DNA of 64,000 nt from the NCBI RefSeq assembly GCF_014650035.1, contig NZ_BMUE01000007.1, positions 124,001 to 188,000 on the forward strand. Direction: 5' to 3'. Shown piece by piece: positions 33,477-41,693 of this stretch. The DNA comes from Streptomyces lucensis JCM 4490 (GTDB lineage Bacteria > Actinomycetota > Actinomycetes > Streptomycetales > Streptomycetaceae). Positions within the stretch are counted from its first letter, which is position 1. The number at the start of each line of letters is the position of its first letter. The position numbers and the translations under genes were made by a program. Below the pieces are notes generated by a model that was given only the letters and a program-made list of their open reading frames with translations, made no database searches and was not told the origin of the DNA.

Positions 33477-34619
33477 GTGAGTGAGACAGACGGGGCGCCC
33501 GCGGCGCCCGGCCGGCTGCGCCGAGCGCTGCCGCACAGCAGGCGCGGCCGGTTGCTGCTGATGTCCGCGCTGGTACTCGTGCTTGCGGGCACCGGGTTCG
33601 CTACGTGGACGGCGGACACGTGGCCGTGGCCGAAGAACCACTACTGCTGGGGCGCGTGGGAGGAGGACAGCGGTCCGGGCTTCCTCGGCGACGAGGCCTT
33701 CGGCGACGATGACGACGGGTCACGCACCGACCGGGAGACGGCGCCCACCCGCGAGCGTCCGACCGGCAGGTGCGAGATCGTCATCGCCGGCGAGTACGAG
33801 AGTCACGACGGCGACAAGGTCTCCATCGACCAGCAGGTGTCCGTCGAGTACGGCCCCGTCCCCAAGGCCGCGGAGGCCCGGCTCGCGATGGTCCATGACG
33901 GTTTCCTGGGCGGCGACATGGCCCCGTTCCCGGACGGCCTGCCGGGGACGGTGAACGGGCGCGGTGGCATGCTGGTGCTCCCGAAGTCCTGCGATACGCA
34001 GGACGGCCGGCCGACCGTCGTCACCATGCACGCGTCCGGCACATACAGCAACGGCCCCTCCTACACCCGGAACGATCCTGCCGATCTGGGCGGTGCCCGT
34101 CAGGCTGCGGTGCTGCTCGTCGCGGCGGCCAACCGTGGAATGGCGGCGGCCGGTTGCGCGCCCGACGAGCCGCTGAGGGTCAGCTCGCCGCTCTACGACC
34201 TGCCGGGCAAGCCGGAGAGCGTCTTCAGCGCGTCCGACGACGTCTGCGGCATCCGCGGCTTGCGCCTCGCCACGGAGGACATCGAGGACCAGACCGGCGC
34301 GGTCACCCGCGACCTGCAAACGTGCAGCGTCCTAGGCGATCGGGACGGCATGCCGTACCTGGAGCTGGCGATGGTCGCGCAGCCCCGGCTGGCCGCGGTG
34401 TTCGACGGCATCGCGGGCGAGCACCCCGCGGCCCGCGGCTGGCGTGGCACGGGCACCTTCGGCGAGAAGCACACGATCGTACGGGCCGACTGCGCCGGCC
34501 GGCCCGCCACCTTCCTGATGGGCGCCTCCACCGACCCCGACCACCTAGCCGCCTTCGCCAACGCGGTCGCGGCCCGCCTGGGCTGCGCCCCCATCGCCCC
34601 CAAGGGAGCCGCCCAGTGA
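33477..34619 (+). CDS. membrane-anchored extracytoplasmic protein, paralogue A
   Basis: A 380-residue protein with one N-terminal span (GRLLLMSALVLVLAGTGFATW, about residues 23-43) and a large outer domain. Shared motifs with the next gene are a CWGA near the membrane, GSCQL/RCEI-type Cys, CGIRGLRLA..(D)..T..LQTCS, PRLAAVFDG and a terminal GCAPI. Five or more Cys suggest disulfides. No known family is recognised. GTG 33477 is preceded by GGAGGGG. Its stop overlaps the GTG of the paralogue, so they form one operon produced by tandem duplication. Confidence 0.8.
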   Translation: MSETDGAPAAPGRLRRALPHSRRGRLLLMSALVLVLAGTGFATWTADTWPWPKNHYCWGAWEEDSGPGFLGDEAFGDDDDGSRTDRETAPTRERPTGRCEIVIAGEYESHDGDKVSIDQQVSVEYGPVPKAAEARLAMVHDGFLGGDMAPFPDGLPGTVNGRGGMLVLPKSCDTQDGRPTVVTMHASGTYSNGPSYTRNDPADLGGARQAAVLLVAAANRGMAAAGCAPDEPLRVSSPLYDLPGKPESVFSASDDVCGIRGLRLATEDIEDQTGAVTRDLQTCSVLGDRDGMPYLELAMVAQPRLAAVFDGIAGEHPAARGWRGTGTFGEKHTIVRADCAGRPATFLMGASTDPDHLAAFANAVAARLGCAPIAPKGAAQ

Positions 34620-35803
34620 GCAGCACCGCGGACGACCCGAACGCAGACGAGCAGCCCCTGCCCGCCGAGCAACGACTGCCCACCGAGGGGGAGCCGCACA
34701 GCGAGCGGCACCTGCGCCGGTGGCATTGGCGCAGACTACTGCGCGGCCGGATCCGGCCGCTGCTGGCCGCAGCTGTCGCCGGGGTGCTGCTCGGTGTCGG
34801 CGGCACGGCCTGGCAGACGCAGGCCGGGCCGTTCGCGCCGGACGAGGTGTGCTGGGGCGCGCTGTCCCGCGATGACCTCGCCGCGACGTTCCGCGAGCCC
34901 GAAGACGTCAAGGTGGTCGAGGCGCCCGTGCTGTACGGCGCGCGCTCCATGGAAGGCCCCACCGGCAGTTGCCAGTTGTCGAACAGTGACGGCGACGAGT
35001 GGGCGCTCACCGCCCGGGTGCACCGGCTGGACGACCGGGCCGGCGACGACGGCATGTGGGCTGATGAGTTCCTCTCCGCCCGCCTCACCCCGCTCGGCGG
35101 CGGCCTGCTGGGCATGGCCTCGGACAACCGCGCCTGGCTCGCCATCCCGGACGGCTGCCTGGGCCGCCCCGGCGACCTCGACGGGCCGACCGTCGTGGAC
35201 ATCGCCCAGGGCGGCTGGATCAGCGGCATGGAGCCGCGCACCGAGGAACGGGACGCGTTGGCCCGCATGGTCGTGAAGCTCGTCAACAAGGTCAGCGCGG
35301 ACCTGGGCTGCACCGGCACGATCGCCGATCCGGTCGAACGCCTGCCGAAGGCAGCCCACTACACCCGCACGGAGAAGCCGGACGCGCTCTGCGGCATCAA
35401 GGGTCTGACCCTGGGCAGGAAACGCAAGGCGGACCAAGACCCCATGATCACCGTCGGGCACGGCCCGGTGCGGACGTGCGACCGGGACATCACCGGCTCG
35501 CAGCCGGTGCAGCGCCTGATGACCGTCGAGGACCCGCGGCTGGCCGCGGTCTTCACAAGGATGACGCTGCATGAGGGTGACCGGGTGCGCTCCGCGGCCG
35601 GCTACGGCGGCCTCGGCCCCAACCTGGGTATTTTCAGAACCCGTTGCCAGGCGGGGGAGACGGTGTTCCTCGTCCAGGTCAACGACGCTGGACTGAGCGC
35701 GGACCTGCGCACCCTCTTCCCCCTGTACGTCGAGGCCGAAGCCGCCCGCCTCGGCTGCGGCCCGCTGAAGCTGAAACTGCCACCACCGGCCGGGAGCCGC
35801 TGA
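34616..35803 (+). CDS. membrane-anchored extracytoplasmic protein, paralogue B
   Basis: A 395-residue protein coupled to paralogue A through GTGA. The N-terminal 45 residues are polar and basic, followed by one span (IRPLLAAAVAGVLLGVGGTAW). Matching positions with A are VCWGALSRDD, GSCQLSN, CGIKGLTLG..., RTCDRDI, PRLAAVFTRM and GCGPLKL. Sequence identity is low outside these motifs, so the duplication is old. The function is unknown; paired anchored outer domains may form a heterodimer. Confidence 0.8.
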   Translation: MSSTADDPNADEQPLPAEQRLPTEGEPHSERHLRRWHWRRLLRGRIRPLLAAAVAGVLLGVGGTAWQTQAGPFAPDEVCWGALSRDDLAATFREPEDVKVVEAPVLYGARSMEGPTGSCQLSNSDGDEWALTARVHRLDDRAGDDGMWADEFLSARLTPLGGGLLGMASDNRAWLAIPDGCLGRPGDLDGPTVVDIAQGGWISGMEPRTEERDALARMVVKLVNKVSADLGCTGTIADPVERLPKAAHYTRTEKPDALCGIKGLTLGRKRKADQDPMITVGHGPVRTCDRDITGSQPVQRLMTVEDPRLAAVFTRMTLHEGDRVRSAAGYGGLGPNLGIFRTRCQAGETVFLVQVNDAGLSADLRTLFPLYVEAEAARLGCGPLKLKLPPPAGSR

Positions 35804-35909
35804 CTCCCATCCCACCGCCGTCAAACGCCTGAGGCTGGCTTGGCCGCTCGAAAACGGGTGATCTGCCTGAATGACTGCTCGGTACGGTGACTCCGTGTGC
35901 GTGTACGCC

Positions 35910-36266
35910 ATGACCTACTACAAGCTGCACTACGCGTGTGTCCCGTGCCGCGTCAGCTTCAAGCAGCATGCCTGGCCGCAGCGGGAGCACGTGTGCCCGA
36001 ACTGTTCTCAGCCCCTCATTTGCGCCGGTCGTGACTTCGCTCCGCCGCCCAGGCGTGATGTCCACGGGTGGTCTGTCGTCGCTGCGGTGTTGGGTGAAGG
36101 GCTCCGCTACGAAGGGCGATCGGCCTGCGGGTGCGGCAAGGAGCCCAGGTACCGCCCGCGGACAAGAGCCGAACTGCGGGTCCGTCGGAACGTCGCCGCA
36201 AGGTACAGGATGCCGCTGTCCGAGACGTTGTCCCGACCGGACGCTCTGACCCCGGCGACGGATTGA
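35910..36266 (+). CDS. small zinc-ribbon protein
   Basis: About 118 residues. YACVPCRVSFKQ and HVCPNCSQPLICAG supply two CxxC pairs for one zinc ribbon, followed by FAPPPRRDVHGWSVVAAVL and a second small CGCG cluster. Homologues in Streptomyces are often mislabelled deoxyxylulose-5-phosphate synthase, which this cannot be given its size. I chose ATG 35910; the frame is open to 35871 and the ribosome site is unclear. It is probably a stand-alone gene. Confidence 0.65.
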   Translation: MTYYKLHYACVPCRVSFKQHAWPQREHVCPNCSQPLICAGRDFAPPPRRDVHGWSVVAAVLGEGLRYEGRSACGCGKEPRYRPRTRAELRVRRNVAARYRMPLSETLSRPDALTPATD

Positions 36267-36408
36267 CGGCGCGCCGCAGCATTTCAGGCGGCGATGTCAG
36301 TCCAGAGCTGCTGCGACGCTGACGCAGGCCAGGACTTGCCCCGGCTTGCGCGTCTCCCTGCACGACCCGCACGAGCCTGATACTTGTTGAGCGTATCGAT
36401 CCTCCGGC

Positions 36409-36759
36409 ATGGAAAGAATGGCTTCATGGATGCATGAGGAGCGCGCTCAGTGGGTCGGTGATCAACGAAGTTCCGCTTACCAGGAATGCCTCAGAGCATG
36501 GGACGAATACACCTTGGCCCGCGGGGTGTTTCACATTGACGTGTATCCCTTCGGCAGCGATTCCTCGATGCTGCATCCGAGGCTTTGGGGGAACTCTGAT
36601 ACTTCGCGAACCCACCTCGCCTCCACTCAAGAACACACTCACAACCAGACTCCTCGGCGGGATGTGAAGGCGCATGTTTCAAGCCTGACGGGAGGGGAGA
36701 AAGGCAGTATGAGGGTGCGAGCCGAGGTGTGTGACCTGAAGCGGGTGAGGGAGCATTGA
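36409..36759 (+). CDS. possible fragmentary hypothetical protein
   Basis: A 116-residue frame whose first 35 residues (MASWMHEERAQWVGDQRSSA, then YQECLRAWDEY) look like a real helical protein start, while the rest is polar and low in structure. Base composition here is clearly less G/C-rich than the flanks. It ends with a TGA overlapping the TTG of a small frame at 36756. It could be a truncated gene or a short orphan acquired by transfer. Confidence 0.3.
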   Translation: MERMASWMHEERAQWVGDQRSSAYQECLRAWDEYTLARGVFHIDVYPFGSDSSMLHPRLWGNSDTSRTHLASTQEHTHNQTPRRDVKAHVSSLTGGEKGSMRVRAEVCDLKRVREH

Positions 36760-36965
36760 AGAGGGCTCTGTATCACTTAGCGGCTGTCGTCATGGCCGCG
36801 GCTGTCGCGTTGGGTGTTGTGTGGACGGCAGGGAAGATCCACTTTCCGGCCCCCGAACCGGGCGGTTCAACGGCGACGTACGACCCTTGGGACGATCCTT
36901 TCTGGCCTCCCACGCCCCCCGCGCCGGCACCCCCTGCCCCGCCACCTCCTCAGGTCTACCGTTAG
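36756..36965 (+). CDS. small membrane protein with proline-rich tail
   Basis: A 69-residue frame starting TTG, coupled to the previous frame. One span (LYHLAAVVMAAAVALGVVW) is followed by DPWDDPFWPPTPPAPAPPAP, a proline-rich outer tail. The membrane/tail layout is credible for a real protein; no family is recognised. Confidence 0.45.
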   Translation: MKRALYHLAAVVMAAAVALGVVWTAGKIHFPAPEPGGSTATYDPWDDPFWPPTPPAPAPPAPPPPQVYR

Positions 36966-37143
36966 ATGGCGGCGCCCTGCGCGAGGCACGCCCGCGGCAC
37001 GCCGCGCGGCTGCTGCGGAGCAGCGAGGTGCCGGGACGCCCGGGTGGCCGAGGCGTCCGGCTGCCCCGGCTCCACCCACTCCAGTCGTGTCTTGTGCCGG
37101 CGCTGCGAAGTACCTCCGCAGGACTACCGAGCGGCGGGCCGGG

Positions 37144-37947
37144 TCACTTCTTGACCGCGATACCGCAGACGGAGACATCGGCCGTGTCCTCTTCGGTCCG
37201 GTCGGCGTCCGGGCGCCAGGCGGCCGTGGACACGACCCCCGGCTCCACCAGTTCCAGCCCGCCGAAGAAGGAAGCGATCTCCTGCGGTGCCCGCAGGTGG
37301 TAGGTGTTGGCCGACTGCCCGTTGTAGATCCCGACCGCGGTGTTGAGTGCCTCATTGGTGTTCGTGCCGTCACTGAGGGCCAGGTAGCTGCCCGAGGGCA
37401 GGGCCGACATCAGTGTGCTCACCAGGTCGGCGGGGCGCTCGGCGTCAGAGATCTGCCCCATGATGCCCAGCATGGTCAAGGCGACCGGGCGGCTGAAGTC
37501 CAGGGTCTTCGCTGCTTCGGCGAGGATGCGTTCCGGGTCCCTGACGTCGGCGTCGACGTAGGCGCAGGCGCCCTCGGCGCTGCTGGTGAGCAGAGCCTGC
37601 GCGTGCACTAGGACCAGAGGGTCGTTGTCGACGTACACGATGCGGCTCTCCGGCGCGATGCGCTGGGCCAGTTCGTGTGTGTTCTCAGCGGTGGGCAGTC
37701 CTGTGCCGATGTCGAGGAACTGGCGGACCCCGGCCTCGCCCGCCAGGAAGCGCACGGCGCGCCCGAGGAACCTCCGCTGCAGGCGCGCGACGGCGGCGAA
37801 CTCCGGGAAGGTCTTCAGGATGACCTCACCGGCCTCGCTGTCGACGGGGTAGTTGTCCTTACCTCCCAGTAGGTAGTTCCAGACACGGGCAGAATGCGGG
37901 CGATCGGTCTGCAGCCTGGCCCTGAGTTCTTCACGAGGGTGAGTCAT
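37144..37947 (-). CDS. SAM-dependent methyltransferase (PF04672, DUF574 type)
   Basis: A 267-residue methyltransferase of the actinobacterial DUF574 family. It shows PHSARVWNYLLGGKDNYPVD, the family signature, motif I as FLDIGTGLPTAENTHELAQ, then IVYVDNDPLVLVHAQALL and YVDADVRDPERIL. Substrates are unknown for most members. Start 37947 gives the usual N-terminus (MTHPREELRARLQTDRPHSA); the frame continues upstream without domain support. Faces the small genes at 36756 and is divergent from 38300. Confidence 0.9.
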   Translation of the reverse strand: MTHPREELRARLQTDRPHSARVWNYLLGGKDNYPVDSEAGEVILKTFPEFAAVARLQRRFLGRAVRFLAGEAGVRQFLDIGTGLPTAENTHELAQRIAPESRIVYVDNDPLVLVHAQALLTSSAEGACAYVDADVRDPERILAEAAKTLDFSRPVALTMLGIMGQISDAERPADLVSTLMSALPSGSYLALSDGTNTNEALNTAVGIYNGQSANTYHLRAPQEIASFFGGLELVEPGVVSTAAWRPDADRTEEDTADVSVCGIAVKK

Positions 37948-38299
37948 GGGGAAAGCTTCACATAGAGGCATGCCGCTGTGGGCCAATTGCCGCGAGGGCA
38001 ACTCCACTTCGTCAGGGCTGGGGAACGCCGCACACACCGGTGGCCAGAGTCGCGGGCAAGGTCGTCGAGCACGCGCAGCCGCTCCTGCGGATCCAGTCCC
38101 ACGGCGCCCCTCCATCGCGGTCTCCTCACCGGCGTCAGCCAAGGACCTCGGACGCGGCCAGGCGGCGCAGCTCGCCAGCCAGCCAGCCTGGCGGCGCGCC
38201 CACGTACGGGCTGATGCTTCGCGCACGTCAACCGCCTCCTCTACCTTCGGCCGAGAACGGAGGAAGTCGTGAAGAACATCTGATGGAGGTACGGCCAGC
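37948..38299. other. intergenic stretch upstream of methyltransferase
   Basis: About 350 bp. Open minus-strand frames continue from the methyltransferase but have no family signature. GGAGGT at 38285-38290 serves the next gene. Nothing else seen. Confidence 0.35.
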
Positions 38300-38800
38300 G
38301 TGCGCACACCCGTCTTCGAGCTCCACATCCAGCCCATGTTCCGCGCTACCGACCGCGTCCACATGAGTTCCTTCTTCGACCTCTGGGACTACGACGCCGT
38401 CGTCGCCCAGGCCGACGACATCCTCATCCGTCTGGAGGACGGCATGCCACCGGTCACCCACGGTGGACCGTGGCCGGAGGAATGGATCGAGCTCTTCAGA
38501 CGCTGGAAGGATGGTGCCCGAAAGCGGCTCGAACTCGGCACCGCCACGTACACGCTCGACCAGACGTCCGTCGCAGTGACCATCACGGCGACCGGCACCT
38601 TTCCTGCTGCGGGCTGCGCAGGCTGGCTGCAGCTCGACAACGAGACGGACACGGCGAAGACCTACGTTCTGTACGTGGAGCAGCCGGATGCCCCGGTGGC
38701 CGGCACACCGGCTGCTTTCACTCTCAAGGAGCGCTATCGAGCCGCGGATACCCGCTCCGTCTTCGTCCGTGACGCGACGGGTGTCCAGCAACTGCACTGA
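38300..38800 (+). CDS. hypothetical partner of VioB-like protein
   Basis: A 166-residue cytoplasmic protein. The N-terminal half (TPVFELHIQPMFRATDRVHM, then FFDLWDYDAVVAQADDILIRLEDG) is helical; the C-terminal half (TSVAVTITATGTFPAAGCAG, TYVLYVEQPDAPVAG) is beta-rich. No known domain is recognised. GTG 38300 has GGAGGT 10 nt upstream. It lies 45 nt before a VioB-like ferritin-fold gene on the same strand, so a joint function is likely. Confidence 0.75.
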   Translation: MRTPVFELHIQPMFRATDRVHMSSFFDLWDYDAVVAQADDILIRLEDGMPPVTHGGPWPEEWIELFRRWKDGARKRLELGTATYTLDQTSVAVTITATGTFPAAGCAGWLQLDNETDTAKTYVLYVEQPDAPVAGTPAAFTLKERYRAADTRSVFVRDATGVQQLH

Positions 38801-38845
38801 AACGGCCACCCGCGGTGATGCGACCGCGATGGGAAGGAGCCTCCC

Positions 38846-39922
38846 TTGACTCAAGCTCTTGCCTACGAGAGCAAGGCGATCGTCGCCTTGATGGGCCAAC
38901 CCGGGCCGCAGCGAGACGGAAAGTGGCTGCAGGACGCCTTGCAGCAGGCGATCATGCTGGAGCTCGCGACCCTCCCTCCGTATCTGTGCGGTCTGTGGTC
39001 GATCAAGGACCCGGCGAGGGACAAGGCCGTCCACGACGCCATCTTGGCGATCATCATGGACGAGATGTCGCACATGGGGCTCGTGTGCAACATGCTCACC
39101 ACCATCGGCGGATCCCCACGCATCGACCACGCCGACCTGGTTCCCAAGTACCCGGGGCACCTGCCCGGGGGGGTGCGACCTCAGATCTGCGTGTCCCTCA
39201 GCGGTCTGACTGCCGCTTCCCTCGACATGTACTGCCAGATCGAACGGCCCGAGGACCCCGTCGCCGAATTCGAGGAACCCGGCACGTCGATCGGGGCTTT
39301 CTACGGCGCCATCCGGCAAGCGTTCAGGCAGAACCCCGACCTGATCAAAGGCCACCGACAGGTCGAGAAGGAGATGGAGACCGCCTACGGTCTGGGGAAC
39401 AACCTCGTCCCGCTCTCCACGCCTGAGGCCGTGGACGATGCCATCCAGGTCATCATGGAGCAAGGGGAGGGAAGCCACAGTTCGCCGAAGAACCGCTACT
39501 TCGGCAGGGAGGGCGAGCTCGCCCACTACTACGAGTTCCGTCAGATCCTGCAGGGCAAGAAGCTGGTAGAGGTGCCGACGGCTCCCGAGGGGTGGGCCTA
39601 CGAGGGCGAACCCATCGTGATGCCCGAGACCTACCGGATGGGGACAGTGCCCAGGGGAGGCTGGGCGCAGGAGCCGGCGTACCGCCCTGACCCAGCGGTG
39701 CAGGAGCTCCTTACAACGTTCAACCAGCGCTACAGCGAACTGCTGGGATGGCTGGAGAAGACATGGCAGGCGGCCGATCCACAGGAAGCGAGCGACGCTC
39801 TCGACGAAGCCGAGACGAAGATGCGGAAACTGAGGCTTCCTGCGCGGTCACTGATGCAGCACGAGCTGCCGGACGGGAGCGGGCAGACGTACGGGCCCGA
39901 GTTCTTGTACGTCCCGGCCTGA
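38846..39922 (+). CDS. ferritin-like protein, VioB/iminophenyl-pyruvate dimer synthase type
   Basis: A 358-residue protein. The N-terminal half is a ferritin-like four-helix domain with the VioB pattern: LQQAIMLELATLPPYLCGLWSI (Glu39) and AIIMDEMSHMGLVCNMLTTIGG (Glu73, His76), which supply metal ligands. The VioB/RebD domain couples oxidised amino acids such as indole-3-pyruvate imine in bisindole pathways; stand-alone members are mostly uncharacterised. Start TTG 38846 is supported by GGAAGGAG (38833-38840). A hairpin follows at 39929-39950. No amino-acid oxidase lies nearby, so the substrate is open. Confidence 0.85.
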   Translation: MTQALAYESKAIVALMGQPGPQRDGKWLQDALQQAIMLELATLPPYLCGLWSIKDPARDKAVHDAILAIIMDEMSHMGLVCNMLTTIGGSPRIDHADLVPKYPGHLPGGVRPQICVSLSGLTAASLDMYCQIERPEDPVAEFEEPGTSIGAFYGAIRQAFRQNPDLIKGHRQVEKEMETAYGLGNNLVPLSTPEAVDDAIQVIMEQGEGSHSSPKNRYFGREGELAHYYEFRQILQGKKLVEVPTAPEGWAYEGEPIVMPETYRMGTVPRGGWAQEPAYRPDPAVQELLTTFNQRYSELLGWLEKTWQAADPQEASDALDEAETKMRKLRLPARSLMQHELPDGSGQTYGPEFLYVPA

Positions 39923-39928
39923 TCGAAC

Positions 39929-39950
39929 ACTTGGCGCACCCACGCCAAGT
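39929..39950 (+). terminator. 8-bp hairpin after VioB-like gene
   Basis: ACTTGGCG-CACCCA-CGCCAAGT, perfect 8-bp stem with 6-nt loop, 6 nt beyond the stop codon. No U-tract. Confidence 0.6.
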
Positions 39951-40416
39951 CCGTCGGGGGCCCGGTCCGGAGCCCACCCAAGGGTGAACTGCCGCCGGCC
40001 CATCGCACCGTCAACCCCGCACTGTCCATGGCTCCGATCCGGGGCGTCCGGCATGACGGTGATCATTCTCGGGCCGATCGTGTGGCAGGCGCGCCAGGTT
40101 GCGCGGGGTCGTCACAAGAGCATGCTGGAAGTGAGGAAGACCGCGCGAATAGAGCTCGCGGAGAAGTCGACCGATTTCCATCGGCTTCTGCTGTCGCATC
40201 TGTAGAAGTGGCAGATCGGTGCATTGCTCTCGTAATGGAGAAGAAGCTCTTTGTACTGGGGTGGTTTCTTGCATGGCGGAGACATGCAGTCACCCGCCTG
40301 TTGATCTATGGAGATGCGAGCGGAAGCCGCGACTCGCGCTCCAAATACTGGGGGTTCCGAACCATGGGTATTGCAGCTGGAGGCTCGGGACCCGCTTGCA
40401 AGCATGGGAGGTTGAA
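39951..40416. other. gene-poor stretch with lower GC
   Basis: About 465 bp. A 50-residue frame at 40053-40205 (MTVIILGPIVWQARQVARGR onwards) has a hydrophobic start but no ribosome site and is doubtful. GC falls clearly after about 40130. No repeat or RNA gene is evident. Confidence 0.35.
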
Positions 40417-40758
40417 ATGACGGACGCAGCTTACGCCAAGCTCTTGTGGCTGGAGGCGAAGAGAGTTCAGGACCCCGATGGTGCGGACGAGATCACCGTC
40501 AGTAGAGGAGACGGCGGTGTCTTCGAAAGGATACGGATGAGACAAGGGGATGTGTATGAGTTCGACGAGCGATTCGTGCCGTTCGTCAATCAAGAGCCGA
40601 TTGACATCGTTCTGCACGAGGTGAATGAGGCAACTGGACAGGCCAGCTTCATTGGGGGAGCGGGGATCGTGCCCTCCGAGCTGGGCCTTGGGGAACGAAC
40701 GCAAGGCATCGGCGCGCTGTCGCCGTCTCTGTACGAGCTGACGTACAAGGTCCTTTGA
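40417..40758 (+). CDS. hypothetical protein in low-GC patch
   Basis: A 113-residue cytoplasmic protein with good ribosome site (GGGAGG, 40406-40411). Sequence such as DADEITVSRGDGGVFERIRM-type strands and YEFDERFVPFVNQEPIDIVLHEV suggests a compact beta-rich fold. Codon use is noticeably less biased to G/C at third position than neighbours, suggesting transfer. It ends 5 nt before a transposase remnant. No family is recognised. Confidence 0.6.
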   Translation: MTDAAYAKLLWLEAKRVQDPDGADEITVSRGDGGVFERIRMRQGDVYEFDERFVPFVNQEPIDIVLHEVNEATGQASFIGGAGIVPSELGLGERTQGIGALSPSLYELTYKVL

Positions 40759-40762
40759 CGGC

Positions 40763-41130
40763 TGCCATGGCTTCGAGCGGATTACCGCCCTACTCCGCGG
40801 GGACACCCTGCTGATCGTCGACGGCACCTTGGTCCCCTCCCGCGACCACACCGTCGCGGCGGAGCAGTCGAAGAACTACGGGTACTGGTACGCCACGGAC
40901 CACCAGGTCGCCATTGATGCCGACACCCGGCTCGACGTCGCCGTCGGCCGGTCGCTGCTGGGCAACCGTGACGACTGCAAGGCGTGGGAGCTTTCCGGCG
41001 CCAAAGAAGCCGTCGGTGAGGCCACGGTTATCGCCGATGGCGCCTACCACGGCACCGGCCTGGTATTCCCGCACCGCCGCGAACGCCGCCAGACCGAACT
41101 CCCGGCCTGGGAAGAGGAGCACAACGCCTT
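40763..41130 (+). pseudogene. IS5-family transposase remnant, C-terminal part
   Basis: Open frame reading ITALLRGDTLLIVDGTLVPS, then NYGYWYATDHQVAIDADTRL, GNRDDCKAWELSGAKEAVGE and VIADGAYHGTGLVFPHRRER. DGT and DGAY positions supply two Asp of the DDE triad of Streptomyces IS5/IS112-like transposases. The N-terminal part is absent and the frame loses similarity after about 41130 (EEEHNA). No terminal inverted repeats were found. Confidence 0.8.
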
Positions 41131-41194
41131 GGGCTTCTGCGGCCAGTCCCGTCACCACCGACTCGGGCGCCAAGGGCGTGGTCGAGGGAGCCCG

Positions 41195-41361
41195 ACGGTG
41201 TGACGGGCATCACCGGCTATGAGGGCGCCGTCATGCTGGTCACCCACGACCGGCGGATGCGGAGCCGATTCACTGGCTCCCGCCTCGAGTTGCACGAGGG
41301 CGTCGTCACCGGCGGACACGGAGGAACAGGCGCTGAGGGCTGTGCCATAGATGATCTCTGA
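41195..41361 (+). pseudogene. ABC-F ATPase C-terminal remnant
   Basis: In frame with the TGA at 41359 the sequence reads GITGYEGAVMLVTHDRRMRS and RFTGSRLELHEGVVTGG. YEGAV..VTHDRRMRSRFTGSRLEL is the end of an actinobacterial ABC-F protein (H-loop VTHDRR). Only this last 50-residue part remains, joined to the transposase remnant. Confidence 0.6.
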
Positions 41362-41477
41362 CGTCTGGACAGCCTGCTCGTTTGCCCGTCATCCGGCGAG
41401 AACGACGCTGTGCAGACGGGCGATGCCGAGCAAAAAGGATCACCTCACCCGTGACCGGCATCTACGGGACAGCCCTT

Positions 41478-41627
41478 AGCGGAGCGGGTACTGCTGGCAG
41501 CCGTGCACTACCGCACGAACCTCACCATGCGGCAACTCGCCCTGCTCTACGGCTGCTCACCTGCCACCGTCTGCCAAAGCGATGCCGAGCATGGCCCGGT
41601 TGTACTACCTCGCCCTCACGGGTAACG
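41478..41627 (+). pseudogene. IS5-family transposase remnant, N-terminal part
   Basis: Open frame AERVLLAAVHYRTNLTMRQL, ALLYGCSPATVCQSDAEHGP, then a stop. ERVLL..A..YRTNLTMRQLA.L(F/Y)G.S matches the N-terminal HTH of the same transposase type whose C-terminal piece lies at 40763. The order is reversed with respect to a complete gene and ABC-F sequence lies between, so they are not one simply interrupted copy. Confidence 0.65.
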
Positions 41628-41653
41628 CACGTCCCACCCACGACCAGAGAGGC

Positions 41654-41681
41654 CCGGGTAGGCGGCTGCCCGCCTCCCCGG
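41654..41681 (-). terminator. hairpin after VOC-protein gene
   Basis: CCGGG-T-AGGCGG, loop CTGC, then CCGCCT-C-CCCGG: eleven pairs with one internal mismatch, 13 nt past the stop of the minus-strand VOC gene. Confidence 0.6.
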
Positions 41682-41693
41682 CTCTGGAAATGC

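Noticed and set aside
35910..36266. Deoxyxylulose-5-phosphate synthase
   Set aside because: The protein is only about 118 residues with zinc-ribbon cysteines; the real enzyme exceeds 600 residues.
40053..40205. 50-residue gene with hydrophobic start
   Set aside because: No ribosome site, no family resemblance and located in a gene-poor low-GC stretch.
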